Assembly (NCBI GenBank): GCA_000720845.1
Contig: JODU01000020.1
Location: 86,121 to 150,120 of the forward strand
From: Kitasatospora aureofaciens
GTDB taxonomy: Bacteria; Actinomycetota; Actinomycetes; Streptomycetales; Streptomycetaceae
Length of the DNA: 64,000 nt
Reading direction: 5' to 3'
The position numbers were made by a program, and so were the translations under genes. Numbering within the stretch: the first letter of the stretch is position 1; every line of letters starts with the position of its first letter. Below the pieces are notes generated by a model. The model ran no database searches and was not told the DNA's origin. It worked only from the letters and a program-made list of their open reading frames with translations. Shown here piece after piece: positions 47,335 through 55,278 of this stretch.

Positions 47335-48756
47335 TCAGCCGACCGCGCCCTCCATCTGCAGCTCGATCAGCCGGTTGAGCTCGAGGGCGTACTCCATGGG
47401 CAGCTCCTTGGCGATCGGCTCGACGAAGCCGCGCACGATCATCGCCATCGCCTCGAACTCGCTCAGACCGCGGCTCATCAGGTAGAAGAGCTGGTCCTCG
47501 GAGACCTTGGAGACGGTCGCCTCGTGGCCCATGGACACGTCGTCCTCGCGGACGTCCACGTAGGGGTACGTGTCGGAGCGGGAGATGGTGTCGACGAGCA
47601 GCGCGTCGCACAGCACGTTCGACTTGGAACCGTGGGCGCCCTCGCCGATCTCGACGAGGCCGCGGTAGGAGGTGCGGCCGCCGCCGCGCGCCACGGACTT
47701 CGAGACGATGTTGGAGGAAGTGTTCGGCGCCATGTGGACCATCTTGGAGCCGGCGTCCTGGTGCTGGCCCTCGCCCGCGAAGGCGATGGACAGGGTCTCG
47801 CCCTTGGCGTGCTCGCCCATCAGGTAGACGGCCGGGTACTTCATCGTCACCTTGGAGCCGATGTTGCCGTCGATCCACTCCATGGTCGCGCCCTCGTACG
47901 CCACGGCGCGCTTGGTGACCAGGTTGTAGACGTTGTTCGACCAGTTCTGGATGGTCGTGTAGCGGCAGCGGGCGTTCTTCTTGACGATGATCTCGACGAC
48001 CGCGGAGTGCAGCGAGTCGGACTTGTAGATCGGCGCGGTGCAGCCCTCGACGTAGTGCACGTAGGCGCCCTCGTCGACGATGATCAGGGTCCGCTCGAAC
48101 TGGCCCATGTTCTCCGTGTTGATGCGGAAGTAGGCCTGGAGCGGGATCTCGACGTGCACGCCCTTCGGCACGTAGATGAAGGAGCCGCCGGACCACACGG
48201 CGCTGTTCAGCGAGGCGAACTTGTTGTCACCGACGGGGATGACGGTGCCGAAGTACTCCTTGAAGAGCTCCGGGTGCTCCTTCAGGGCCGTGTCGGTGTC
48301 CAGGAAGATGACGCCCTGCTCCTCCAGGTCCTCGCGGATCTGGTGGTAGACGACCTCGGACTCGTACTGGGCGGCGACACCGGCGACGAGGCGCTGCTTC
48401 TCTGCCTCGGGGATGCCGAGCTTGTCGTACGTGTTCTTGATGTCCTCGGGCAGGTCCTCCCAGGACTCCGCCTGCTTCTCCGTGGAGCGCACGAAGTACT
48501 TGATGTTGTCGAAGTCGATCCCCGACAGGTCCGAGCCCCAGTTCGGCATCGGCTTCTTCTCGAAGAGGCGCAGGCCCTTGAGGCGGAGCTTGGTCATCCA
48601 CTCCGGCTCGTTCTTCTTCGCGGAGATGTCGCGGACGACGTCCTCGTTGATGCCGCGCTTGGCAGAGGCGCCGGCCGTGTCGGAGTCGGCCCAGCCGTAT
48701 TCGTACTTGCCCAGGCCCTCGAGCTCAGGGTGAGCAGTCTCCGTGGGGAGAGTCAT
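47335..48756 (-). CDS. sufB: SufB subunit of the SufBCD Fe-S scaffold
   Basis: A 473-residue SufB, the subunit on which clusters are built. It begins LGKYEYGWADSDTAGASAKR and contains the long family core: WSGGSFIYVPKGVHVEIPLQ, YVHYVEGCTAPIYKSDSLHS with a conserved Cys, then NVYNLVTKRAVAYEGATMEW and SVARGGGRTSYRGLVEIGEG. The C-terminal MGHEATVSKVSEDQLFYLMS carries the conserved Glu/His used at the SufD interface. The ATG overlaps the sufR stop (ATGA), so regulator and scaffold are co-translated. Confidence 0.96.
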   Translation of the reverse strand: MTLPTETAHPELEGLGKYEYGWADSDTAGASAKRGINEDVVRDISAKKNEPEWMTKLRLKGLRLFEKKPMPNWGSDLSGIDFDNIKYFVRSTEKQAESWEDLPEDIKNTYDKLGIPEAEKQRLVAGVAAQYESEVVYHQIREDLEEQGVIFLDTDTALKEHPELFKEYFGTVIPVGDNKFASLNSAVWSGGSFIYVPKGVHVEIPLQAYFRINTENMGQFERTLIIVDEGAYVHYVEGCTAPIYKSDSLHSAVVEIIVKKNARCRYTTIQNWSNNVYNLVTKRAVAYEGATMEWIDGNIGSKVTMKYPAVYLMGEHAKGETLSIAFAGEGQHQDAGSKMVHMAPNTSSNIVSKSVARGGGRTSYRGLVEIGEGAHGSKSNVLCDALLVDTISRSDTYPYVDVREDDVSMGHEATVSKVSEDQLFYLMSRGLSEFEAMAMIVRGFVEPIAKELPMEYALELNRLIELQMEGAVG

Positions 48757-49523
48757 GCGGGGTTCCTCCCGGCCGTGCTTGCAGATGCGTTATGGGTCTT
48801 GGAAAGCGTCTTGGAAGCCGTCTCGGAAGTCTCGGGAGGCTTCGAAGTCTTCGGAATGAACGTGGTGCACACCCCGTCGCCGTGCGCGATGGTCGCGAGA
48901 CGCTGTACATGCGTACCGAGCAGCTCGGCGAAAAATTCCGTCTCCGCCTCGCACAGCTGCGGGAACTGCTCCGCGACGTGGGCGACCGGGCAGTGGTGCT
49001 GGCACAGCTGCTCGCCCTGCTGGGGGTGGGGTGCGCTCCGCGCGGTAGCAGCGTACCCGTCCGCGCTCAGGGCCTTGGCCAGCGCTTCGGTGCGCTTGTC
49101 GGCGGGCACGGACTCGACGGCCGCGCGGTACGCGCCGGACTGGGCGGCGATCCGGGCGCGGGCGAAGGCGGCGATCGCCTGCTCCCCGCCCTCCTGCTCG
49201 GCGATCCAGCGCAGGGCGTCGGCGGCCAGCTTGTCGTACGACTGGTCGAAGGCGTCCCGGCCGCAGTCGGTGAGCGCGAAGACCTTGGCGGGCCGCCCGC
49301 GCGTGCGCGTGCCGTAGACCCGCTGCTCGCGGGCCTCCACCACGTCGTCGGCGACCAGCGCGTCGAGATGGCGCCGGACGGCGGCCTGGGTCAGGCCCAG
49401 ACGACCGGCAAGCTCGGCGACGGTCGAGGGCCCGTGGTCCAGGATGGAGCGCGCGACACGGTTGCGGGTGGACCGCTCACCGGTCGCGAGTTCCTCCTGC
49501 GGAGCCTCACCGACGTTTTTCAC
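48753..49523 (-). CDS. sufR: SufR Fe-S-sensing repressor of the suf operon
   Basis: A 256-residue winged-helix regulator. The DNA-binding part is RNRVARSILDHGPSTVAELA then GRLGLTQAAVRRHLDALVAD near residues 22-60, with a wing RVYGTRTRGRPAKVFAL. The sensor half contains the three cysteines expected to hold a [4Fe-4S] cluster: LCQHHCPVAHVAEQFPQLCE near residue 165-187. It is the first gene of the operon and overlaps sufB. The GTG at 49523 matches remembered Streptomyces SufR N-termini (KNVGEAPQEEL); an in-frame TTG at 49559 would add 12 residues. The SufR operator covers this start codon. Confidence 0.92.
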   Translation of the reverse strand: MKNVGEAPQEELATGERSTRNRVARSILDHGPSTVAELAGRLGLTQAAVRRHLDALVADDVVEAREQRVYGTRTRGRPAKVFALTDCGRDAFDQSYDKLAADALRWIAEQEGGEQAIAAFARARIAAQSGAYRAAVESVPADKRTEALAKALSADGYAATARSAPHPQQGEQLCQHHCPVAHVAEQFPQLCEAETEFFAELLGTHVQRLATIAHGDGVCTTFIPKTSKPPETSETASKTLSKTHNASASTAGRNPA

Positions 49524-49536
49524 AACGCCATTGTTG
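49523..49536 (-). promoter_or_regulatory. SufR operator CAAC-N6-GTTG
   Basis: CAACGCCATTGTTG is an exact match to the 14-bp CAAC-N6-GTTG palindrome established for Streptomyces SufR. It overlaps the first base of the sufR GTG, so bound SufR would block the start of transcription or early elongation of its own operon. Confidence 0.85.
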
Positions 49537-49594
49537 CGTAATTCATCCGGGGCGGGCAACCCGCGTCCGGATCATCGGACGGTGCCCTGCGTCA

Positions 49595-49610
49595 CTTAGG
49601 CATACCTAAG
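49595..49610. promoter_or_regulatory. 16-bp palindrome between sufR and the AAC(3)-like gene
   Basis: CTTAGGCATACCTAAG is a perfect inverted repeat (6-bp arms, CATA centre), flanked by TCAC on the left and GTGA on the right, so the dyad extends further. A second perfect palindrome, TGATCGATCA, lies at 49632-49641. The half-sites TTAGG/CCTAA resemble those of iron-regulator boxes but the spacing is wrong for them. Confidence 0.5.
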
Positions 49611-49694
49611 GTGACCTGCGGAAACGATCTTTGATCGATCAGCGAGGGGGCAATCCGCTGGCGTCCGCGAGCGGCTTCCGGAACACTCCCCCGC

Positions 49695-50483
49695 ATGCCC
49701 ACACCCCCTCCGACCGGCCCACTCGTCACCCGCGGCACGATCGCCGCCGGGCTGCGCGAACTGGGTGTACGGACCGGCGACACCCTCCTCGTGCACTCCT
49801 CCCTCAGCGCGCTCGGCTGGGTCTGCTCAGGCCCCGTCGCGGTCGTCCAGGCGCTGCTCGACGTGCTCGGTCCGAGCGGCACCCTGGTGGTCCCGACCCA
49901 GACCGGCGACCTCTCCGACCCGGCTCTGTGGACCAGTCCGCCGGTGCCCGAGGAGTGGTGGGAGACCGTACGGGCGGCGACGCCCGCCTACGACCCGCTG
50001 ATCTCGCCCTCGCGCGGCGTCGGAGTGGTCCCGGAGACGGTGCGCACCTGGCCCGGCGCCCGGCGCAGCGCCCATCCCCAGACCTCCTTCGCGGCCCTCG
50101 GCGCCCGCGCCGACGAGGTGGTCGCGGGCCACGCGACCGACTGCCGGCTGGGCGAGCGCAGCCCGCTGGCCACCCTCGAACGGCTGGACGCCCGGGTTCT
50201 GCTGCTCGGCGCCGGCTACGACGCCTGCACCGCCTTCCACCTCGCCGAGTACCGGATCCCCGCCCCGCTGGTGGAGGTGGGACGCCCGGGGCCGGTGGGC
50301 TGGGAGCGGGTGACCGAGGTGTCGATCACCTCGGAGCGCTTCGAGGAGCTGGGCCACGACTTCGAACGGGACCGTCCCGTGGTGCGCGGCAGGGTCGGCG
50401 CCGCCGACGTACGGCTGTTCCCGCTGCCGGACGCGGTCGCCTACGCCGAACGGTGGCTTCCCGTGCACCGCCCCCGCGAGTGA
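49695..50483 (+). CDS. AAC(3)-family N-acetyltransferase
   Basis: A 262-residue member of the aminoglycoside 3-N-acetyltransferase fold. Landmarks: LLVHSSLSALGWVCSGPVAV near residue 31, a VVPTQTGDLSDP segment near 65, ISPSRGVGVVPETVRTWPG, the conserved HPQTSFAALG near 127 (catalytic His region), and SPLATLERLDARVLLLGAGY near 155. It transfers acetyl from acetyl-CoA; chromosomal Streptomyces members are often not resistance genes and may act on other amines. The ATG has no strong ribosome site. It stands alone, divergent from sufR across 171 bases. Confidence 0.9.
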   Translation: MPTPPPTGPLVTRGTIAAGLRELGVRTGDTLLVHSSLSALGWVCSGPVAVVQALLDVLGPSGTLVVPTQTGDLSDPALWTSPPVPEEWWETVRAATPAYDPLISPSRGVGVVPETVRTWPGARRSAHPQTSFAALGARADEVVAGHATDCRLGERSPLATLERLDARVLLLGAGYDACTAFHLAEYRIPAPLVEVGRPGPVGWERVTEVSITSERFEELGHDFERDRPVVRGRVGAADVRLFPLPDAVAYAERWLPVHRPRE

Positions 50484-50545
50484 GGCCCGTCCCGGCCGCG
50501 AGGAGGTTTTCCACACCCCCGCGCCCGGCCGGTCGTCCGCCTACC

Positions 50546-50551
50546 TAGACT
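50546..50551 (+). promoter_or_regulatory. -10 box of a probable leaderless ABC-exporter transcript
   Basis: TAGACT, a close match to TAGRNT, ends 8 bases before the ATG at 50560; no ribosome site is present. Confidence 0.5.
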
Positions 50552-50559
50552 CGTGACCC

Positions 50560-51483
50560 ATGCGAAGCGAGCCCGTGGTCCAGGTCCAGGCCCTGGTGAA
50601 GCGGTACGGCACGAAGACCGCGGTGGACGGCCTCGACCTGGTGGCCCGCACGGGCGTCACCGCCGTGCTCGGCCCCAACGGGGCGGGCAAGACGACCACG
50701 GTCGAGACCTGTGAGGGATACCGCAGACCGGACTCCGGGACGGTCCGCGTCCTCGGCCTGGACCCGGTGCGACAGGGCGCCGAGCTGCGCCCGCGGATCG
50801 GCGTGATGCTCCAGTCCGGGGGCGTCTACTCCGGCGCCCGCGCGGACGAGATGCTGCGCCACGTCGCGAAGCTGCACGCCCATCCGCTGGACGTCGACGC
50901 GCTGATCGAGCGGCTCGGTCTCGGCTCGTGCGGCCGCACCACGTACCGCAGGCTCTCGGGCGGGCAGCAGCAGCGGCTCGCCCTCGCGATGGCCGTGGTC
51001 GGCCGCCCGGAGCTGGTGTTCCTGGACGAGCCGACCGCCGGTCTCGACCCCCAGGCCCGCCGCGCCACCTGGGACCTCGTGCGGGACCTGCGCGGCGACG
51101 GGGTCTCGGTGATCCTCACCACCCACCACATGGACGAGGCCGAGCAGCTGGCCGACGACGTGGCCATCGTCGACACCGGCCGGGTCGTCGCCCAGGGCTC
51201 TCCGGAGCAGCTGTGCCGCGGCGGCGCCGAGAACACCCTGCGGTTCACGGGCCGGCCGGGGCTGGACGTCGCGTCCCTGCTCAAGGCGCTGCCCCCGGAC
51301 TCCGCGGCGGCCGAGCTGACCCCGGGCTCCTACCGGGTGAACGGCAAGGTCGACCCGCAGCTGCTGGCGACGGTGACCTCCTGGTGCGCCCAGCACGGGG
51401 TGATGCCGGACCGCATCTCGGTGGAGCGGCACACCCTGGAGGACGTCTTCCTGGAACTGACCGGCAAGGAACTGCGCTCATGA
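50560..51483 (+). CDS. ABC exporter ATP-binding protein (DrrA/NodI type)
   Basis: A 307-residue ATPase of an ABC-2 type exporter. Walker A LGPNGAGKTTTVETCEGY near residue 38, Q-loop VMLQSGGVYSG, signature YRRLSGGQQQRLALAMAVV near 132, Walker B ELVFLDEPTAGLDPQ near 154, switch HHMDEAEQLADD near 187, and a C-terminal domain of about 85 residues. The next gene, coupled by ATGA, is its membrane partner. The haem A synthase gene follows in the same direction, an arrangement often seen in actinobacteria, so a link with cytochrome oxidase biogenesis is possible but unproven. Confidence 0.93.
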   Translation: MRSEPVVQVQALVKRYGTKTAVDGLDLVARTGVTAVLGPNGAGKTTTVETCEGYRRPDSGTVRVLGLDPVRQGAELRPRIGVMLQSGGVYSGARADEMLRHVAKLHAHPLDVDALIERLGLGSCGRTTYRRLSGGQQQRLALAMAVVGRPELVFLDEPTAGLDPQARRATWDLVRDLRGDGVSVILTTHHMDEAEQLADDVAIVDTGRVVAQGSPEQLCRGGAENTLRFTGRPGLDVASLLKALPPDSAAAELTPGSYRVNGKVDPQLLATVTSWCAQHGVMPDRISVERHTLEDVFLELTGKELRS

Positions 51484-52253
51484 CGACGACCACCGGCACC
51501 TACACGCCGAGGCCCGGCGCCGCGCCGCTCGGCCGCATGATCGCGGCGCAGGCCGTGCTCGAGACGAAGATGCTGCTGCGCAACGGCGAGCAGCTGCTGC
51601 TGACGGTGGTCATCCCGACGCTGCTGCTCGTGCTGTTCAGCTCCGTGGACATCATCGACACCGGAGCCGGGGAGGCGGTCGACTTCCTCGCCCCCGGCAT
51701 CCTCGCGCTGGCCGTGATGTCGACGGCGTTCACCGGACAGGCCATCGCCACCGGGTTCGAGCGCCGGTACGGGGTGCTGAAGCGGCTGGCCGCCTCGCCC
51801 CTGCCGCGCTGGGCCCTGATGACCGCGAAGACGGCGTCCGTCCTGGTCACCGAGGTGCTCCAGATCGTGCTGCTGACGGTGATCGCCTTCGCGCTGGGCT
51901 GGTCGCCGCACGGCAACCCGGCGGCCGTGCTGCTGCTCCTGGTCCTCGGCACCGCCGCCTTCTCCGGGCTCGGGCTGCTGATGGCGGGCACCCTCAAGGC
52001 GGAGGCCACGCTGGCCGCCGCCAACCTGGTCTTCCTGCTGCTCCTGGTGGGCGGCGGGGTGATCGTGCCGCTGGACAAGTTCCCGGACGCGGCGCGGGAC
52101 GTGCTGGGACTGCTGCCGATCTCCGCCCTGTCGGACGGGCTGCGGGACGTCCTCCAGCACGGTGCCGCGATGCCCTGGGGCGACCTGGGCATCCTCGCCG
52201 TGTGGGCGGTCGTGGGCCTCGCGGCGGCCGGAAAGTTCTTCCGCTGGGAGTAG
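51480..52253 (+). CDS. ABC-2 type transporter permease
   Basis: A 257-residue membrane protein with six predicted spans: LLLTVVIPTLLLVLFSSVDI, LAPGILALAVMSTAFTGQAI, ALMTAKTASVLVTEVLQIVL with following residues, AVLLLLVLGTAAFSGLGLL, LAAANLVFLLLLVGGGVIVP and a last span ILAVWAVVGLAAAG. The GFERRYGVLKRLAASPLPR loop after the second span is the typical ABC-2 coupling segment. It forms the pore for the ATPase encoded in the overlapping gene. Substrate unknown. Confidence 0.92.
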   Translation: MTTTTGTYTPRPGAAPLGRMIAAQAVLETKMLLRNGEQLLLTVVIPTLLLVLFSSVDIIDTGAGEAVDFLAPGILALAVMSTAFTGQAIATGFERRYGVLKRLAASPLPRWALMTAKTASVLVTEVLQIVLLTVIAFALGWSPHGNPAAVLLLLVLGTAAFSGLGLLMAGTLKAEATLAAANLVFLLLLVGGGVIVPLDKFPDAARDVLGLLPISALSDGLRDVLQHGAAMPWGDLGILAVWAVVGLAAAGKFFRWE

Positions 52254-52303
52254 GGACGCATGCCCGAGACCGACCCTCGTGAAAGCGTGCACAAGCGGGC
52301 GCC

Positions 52304-52309
52304 TACGAT
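52304..52309 (+). promoter_or_regulatory. -10 box of a probable leaderless ctaA transcript
   Basis: TACGAT ends 7 bases before the GTG at 52317. A GTGAAA about 19 bases upstream is a poor -35. Confidence 0.5.
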
Positions 52310-52316
52310 GGACGGC

Positions 52317-53336
52317 GTGCCAAACGTGACCCGCGCCGACGCCGCAGCCGCCGTGCGCAACCCGCTCGCCTTCATCGCCGCGCGCTGGACGCCGCACCCC
52401 CGGACGGTCCAGCGGGCGGCCCTCGCGCCCCTCGTGATGTCGGTGATCATCGTCATCACCGGCGGCGCCGTCCGGCTCACCGGCTCCGGGCTCGGCTGCC
52501 CGACCTGGCCCAAGTGCACCGACAGCTCCCTCACCGCGACCAGCGAGATGGGCCTGCACGGCGCCATCGAGTTCGGCAACCGCATGCTGACGTACGTGCT
52601 GTGCGCCGCGGTCGGCTGGGCGATCATCGCCGCGCGGTCGCAGAAGCCCTACCGGCGCAGCCTCACCCTCCTGGGGTGGGCGCAGTTCTGGGTGGTGATG
52701 AGCAACGCCGTCCTCGGTGGGATCGTCGTACTGGTCGGCCTCAACCCGTACACGGTGGCGGCCCACTTCGTGGCGACGACGGCGCTGATCACCCTGGCCA
52801 CGCTGATGTGGCAGCGCACCCGGGAGGGCGACACGGAGCCGCGCCCCCTGGTCGGCAAGTCCGTGCAGCAGCTCGTGTGGGTGATGATCGCGGTTTCCGC
52901 GCTGCTGATCCTGGTCGGCACGGTGGTCACCGGTGCCGGTCCGCACGCGGGTGACTCCAGCGAGGTCCCGCGGATGCCGGTCGACTGGGAGATGATCACC
53001 AAGGGGCACGCCGTCCTGGCGTGGATCGTGGTGACGCTGACGTTCGCCCTGTGGTTCGTGCTGAAGGCGGTCGACGCGCCCAAGGGTCCGCTGTCCCGCA
53101 CCCGCGACCTGTTCCTGGTGCTGCTCGCCCAGGGGGTCATCGGGTACGTCCAGTACTTCACCGACCTGCCCGAGGTCCTGGTCGGCCTGCACATGTTCGG
53201 CTCGTGCCTGGTGTGGATCGCGGTGCTGCGGGTGCTGCTGGCGCTGCGCGAGCGGCCCGAGGAGACGGACACGGTCTCGGGGCTGCCCGCTCAGGAGTAC
53301 GACGCCACCAGCGTGTCGATGGCCGGGCCCAGGTAG
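52317..53336 (+). CDS. ctaA: haem A synthase (COX15/CtaA family)
   Basis: A 339-residue membrane protein that oxidises haem O to haem A for cytochrome aa3 oxidase. Typical text: ITGGAVRLTGSGLGCPTWPKC near residue 55 (the cysteine motif), MGLHGAIEFGNRMLTYVL near 85 with a haem-ligand His, VGLNPYTVAAHFVATTALI near 145 with a second His, a cluster at ITKGHAVLAWIVV near 225 and LVGLHMFGSCLVWIAVL near 285. The GTG at 52317 fits remembered Streptomyces N-termini (PNVTRADA) and a leaderless -10; an ATG at 52260 in frame would add 19 residues and overlaps the ABC-exporter region. The protein CtaB at 55746 makes its substrate. Confidence 0.93.
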   Translation: MPNVTRADAAAAVRNPLAFIAARWTPHPRTVQRAALAPLVMSVIIVITGGAVRLTGSGLGCPTWPKCTDSSLTATSEMGLHGAIEFGNRMLTYVLCAAVGWAIIAARSQKPYRRSLTLLGWAQFWVVMSNAVLGGIVVLVGLNPYTVAAHFVATTALITLATLMWQRTREGDTEPRPLVGKSVQQLVWVMIAVSALLILVGTVVTGAGPHAGDSSEVPRMPVDWEMITKGHAVLAWIVVTLTFALWFVLKAVDAPKGPLSRTRDLFLVLLAQGVIGYVQYFTDLPEVLVGLHMFGSCLVWIAVLRVLLALRERPEETDTVSGLPAQEYDATSVSMAGPR

Positions 53337-54034
53337 CTCCGGGTCAGCTCCGCGCGGCGGGCAGTCCACTCCCCCGTGGCCGCGGGCCGCGCGCGTTTCC
53401 CGTACCGCCGTTCGGTGATGTCCTCGACGACCTCGCCGGGAGCTCCCAGGGCGGGCAGCTCGTCCAGGGCCTGGCGCTTGGTGATCAGGCGTCCCTCGCG
53501 CAGGGTGACGGTGGCGCGGGCGAAGGTGAGCAGGCCCAGGTCGACCCAGACGTCCCGCGACCACAGCTCCGCCCTGCGCACGCTCGGCCGCCAGAAGTCC
53601 CGCTGGTCGCGGACGACGAACCCGGCCAGCTCGGGGTCCGTCACCGGCGGCAGCACGTGCTCCGGCGGCTCGCCGTGCAGGACGCGGCCGAAGCTGTGGA
53701 GTTCGCGCCGGGTGACCGGGGTGACCGTGCGCTTGAAGAGCTGCTGGTGGGCCCAGGTGAGGTGCCGTGCCTCGGGGTCGGCGGCGGTCTCGGGCGACAG
53801 GTAGGTGCAGTGCAGCAGCCCGGCCAGGGGTTCGGCGCGCAGGCGGGCGTGGAGCAGCCCCAGCCGCCAGGCCGTGCGGGCCGTGGCCGGCCGGGGCAGG
53901 ACCGCGATCAGGTCGAGGTCGCTGCGGCCTTCCTGGTAGTCGCCCGCGCCCAGGGAACCATGTGCCCAGACGGCGACGGGGTCGAGGGGCGCGAGGCCGG
54001 TGAGGAAGCGGTCGAGCAGGGCGTCGGTCGGCAT
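53291..54034 (-). CDS. nucleotidyltransferase-domain protein (aminoglycoside adenylyltransferase-like)
   Basis: A 247-residue protein with a pol-beta-type nucleotidyltransferase domain: VAVWAHGSLGAGDYQEGRSD followed by LDLIAVL near residues 22-45, giving the GS...DxD catalytic pattern. The C-terminal half (about 120-247) is helical, resembling the accessory domain of AadA/ANT enzymes. It could adenylylate a small molecule; resistance is not implied. The ATG at 54034 lacks an obvious ribosome site. Its 3' end overlaps the ctaA end by 46 bases on the opposite strand, an unusually long convergent overlap. Confidence 0.8.
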   Translation of the reverse strand: MPTDALLDRFLTGLAPLDPVAVWAHGSLGAGDYQEGRSDLDLIAVLPRPATARTAWRLGLLHARLRAEPLAGLLHCTYLSPETAADPEARHLTWAHQQLFKRTVTPVTRRELHSFGRVLHGEPPEHVLPPVTDPELAGFVVRDQRDFWRPSVRRAELWSRDVWVDLGLLTFARATVTLREGRLITKRQALDELPALGAPGEVVEDITERRYGKRARPAATGEWTARRAELTRSYLGPAIDTLVASYS

Positions 54035-54073
54035 GCGCCCAGTCTCGGCGACGCGCTCCGATCCGTACACCCG

Positions 54074-55180
54074 TCACTCCAGCCCGTAGACCCGCCCCGC
54101 GTTCCCCGCGGCGATCATCCCCGCCACCCGCTGGGCGTCCCCGAGCGACCACGCCCCCTCGGCCACCCAGGTGCCCAGCACCCTGCCGAGGGCCTCCCGG
54201 AACAGCCGGGCGGCGACCACGTGCAGCTCGGGCAGGCCCTGGGCGCCGCTGGAGAAGAGGATCTTGCCGAAGGGGGCCAGCTCCAGGATCTCCGCGAGGA
54301 CCGTCGCGGCCCGGGCGCCGGTGCGCACCAGGGCGGCGCCCGAGTCGGCGTAGACGTGCGGGAAGACGCCGGCCAGGTGGGCGGCGTGGCGGTGGTAGGG
54401 GTAGCCGTGCAGCAGGACCAGGTCGGTGCCGAGCCCCGCGGTGGCCCGTACGAAGTCGGTGAGCAGGACCGGGTCGGTGCGGTCGATGCGCAGGCCCGGC
54501 TCGCCGAGGCCCGCGTGCAGCTGGAGCGGCAGGCCCGAGGCGACGGCGATCCACAGCAGGTGGCGCAGCAGCACCGGGTCGCTCAGCTCCCCGCCGACCT
54601 CGCGCCCGGTCAGCCAGCGGGCGGCGGCCCCGCGCACCTCGCCGGGGCCCGGCGGCTCCGGCGCGAGCGCCAGGCCGTGCCGTACGCCGGCGACGGAGGT
54701 GAAGGCGACCGCGTGCGCGGCGGCGCCGTGCACGGCCTCGGCGAGGTTGGCGAGGAAGGACTCGACGGTGCCGGAGGTGTCCGCGACCTGCTCGGCCAGC
54801 AGTTCCAGGCGCACGATCTCGCGGGTGTCCGCGTCCGCGGCCGAGGCCATCTCGGTGGGGCCGGTGAGGTCTCCGGGCAGTCCGGTGTCGACCAGATAGG
54901 TGGTGATGCCGCTGCCGCGCAGCAGCCGGCGGTCGGCCTCCATGACGCCCAGTTCGCGGCGCCGGGCCAGGTAGCGGGCGGGCGGGCAGTGCGGTTCCAG
55001 GCCGAGCAGGGGCGGGCACCAGCGGCGTACCGCGAAGCCGGTCTGGGTGTCGAAGAGGGTGGTGCCCGGGGCCGGCGGTCCCTCGGTGCGGGCCAGCTGG
55101 GCCTCGAAGGTGCCGAGGCCCAGCTCCGTTCTCAGGACGCCGTGGCAGTACTGGTCCACCAGGGACGGCGTTTCGATCAT
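54074..55180 (-). CDS. amidohydrolase-superfamily protein (FluG-like) with altered metal site
   Basis: A 368-residue TIM-barrel protein resembling the amidohydrolase half of FluG-type proteins. It starts SLVDQYCHGVLRTELG, where the usual first HxH appears as YCH. Later text includes LPLQLHAGLGEPGLRIDRTD, VLLHGYPYHRHAAHLAGVFP and HVYADSGAALVRTG. The normal metal-ligand Asp of the last barrel strand (SxD in relatives) is SSGAQGLPELH here, so one expected ligand is missing. It may be a degenerate or non-hydrolytic family member. GGGGAGCCCGG precedes the ATG. It lies 39 bases upstream of the nucleotidyltransferase gene on the same strand. Confidence 0.8.
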   Translation of the reverse strand: MIETPSLVDQYCHGVLRTELGLGTFEAQLARTEGPPAPGTTLFDTQTGFAVRRWCPPLLGLEPHCPPARYLARRRELGVMEADRRLLRGSGITTYLVDTGLPGDLTGPTEMASAADADTREIVRLELLAEQVADTSGTVESFLANLAEAVHGAAAHAVAFTSVAGVRHGLALAPEPPGPGEVRGAAARWLTGREVGGELSDPVLLRHLLWIAVASGLPLQLHAGLGEPGLRIDRTDPVLLTDFVRATAGLGTDLVLLHGYPYHRHAAHLAGVFPHVYADSGAALVRTGARAATVLAEILELAPFGKILFSSGAQGLPELHVVAARLFREALGRVLGTWVAEGAWSLGDAQRVAGMIAAGNAGRVYGLE

Positions 55181-55278
55181 CCGGGCTCCCCGTGCTGGGA
55201 CCGAGCGCCGCGCGGCTCGTGCGCCTCGCGGCCCGCGCGCCTCGCGGCTTCCTACGGTCCTAACGGGTGAACCGGCCC

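Noticed and set aside
49595..49610. Iron-regulator (DmdR1/IdeR) box
   Set aside because: The arms TTAGG/CCTAA match, but the centre is 4 bases rather than 9; as a 19-mer it matches the consensus at only about 12 positions. Kept as an unassigned palindrome.
49695..50483. Acquired aminoglycoside-resistance gene
   Set aside because: Base composition and context are native; AAC(3)-fold genes are frequent in Streptomyces chromosomes and there is no mobile element beside it.
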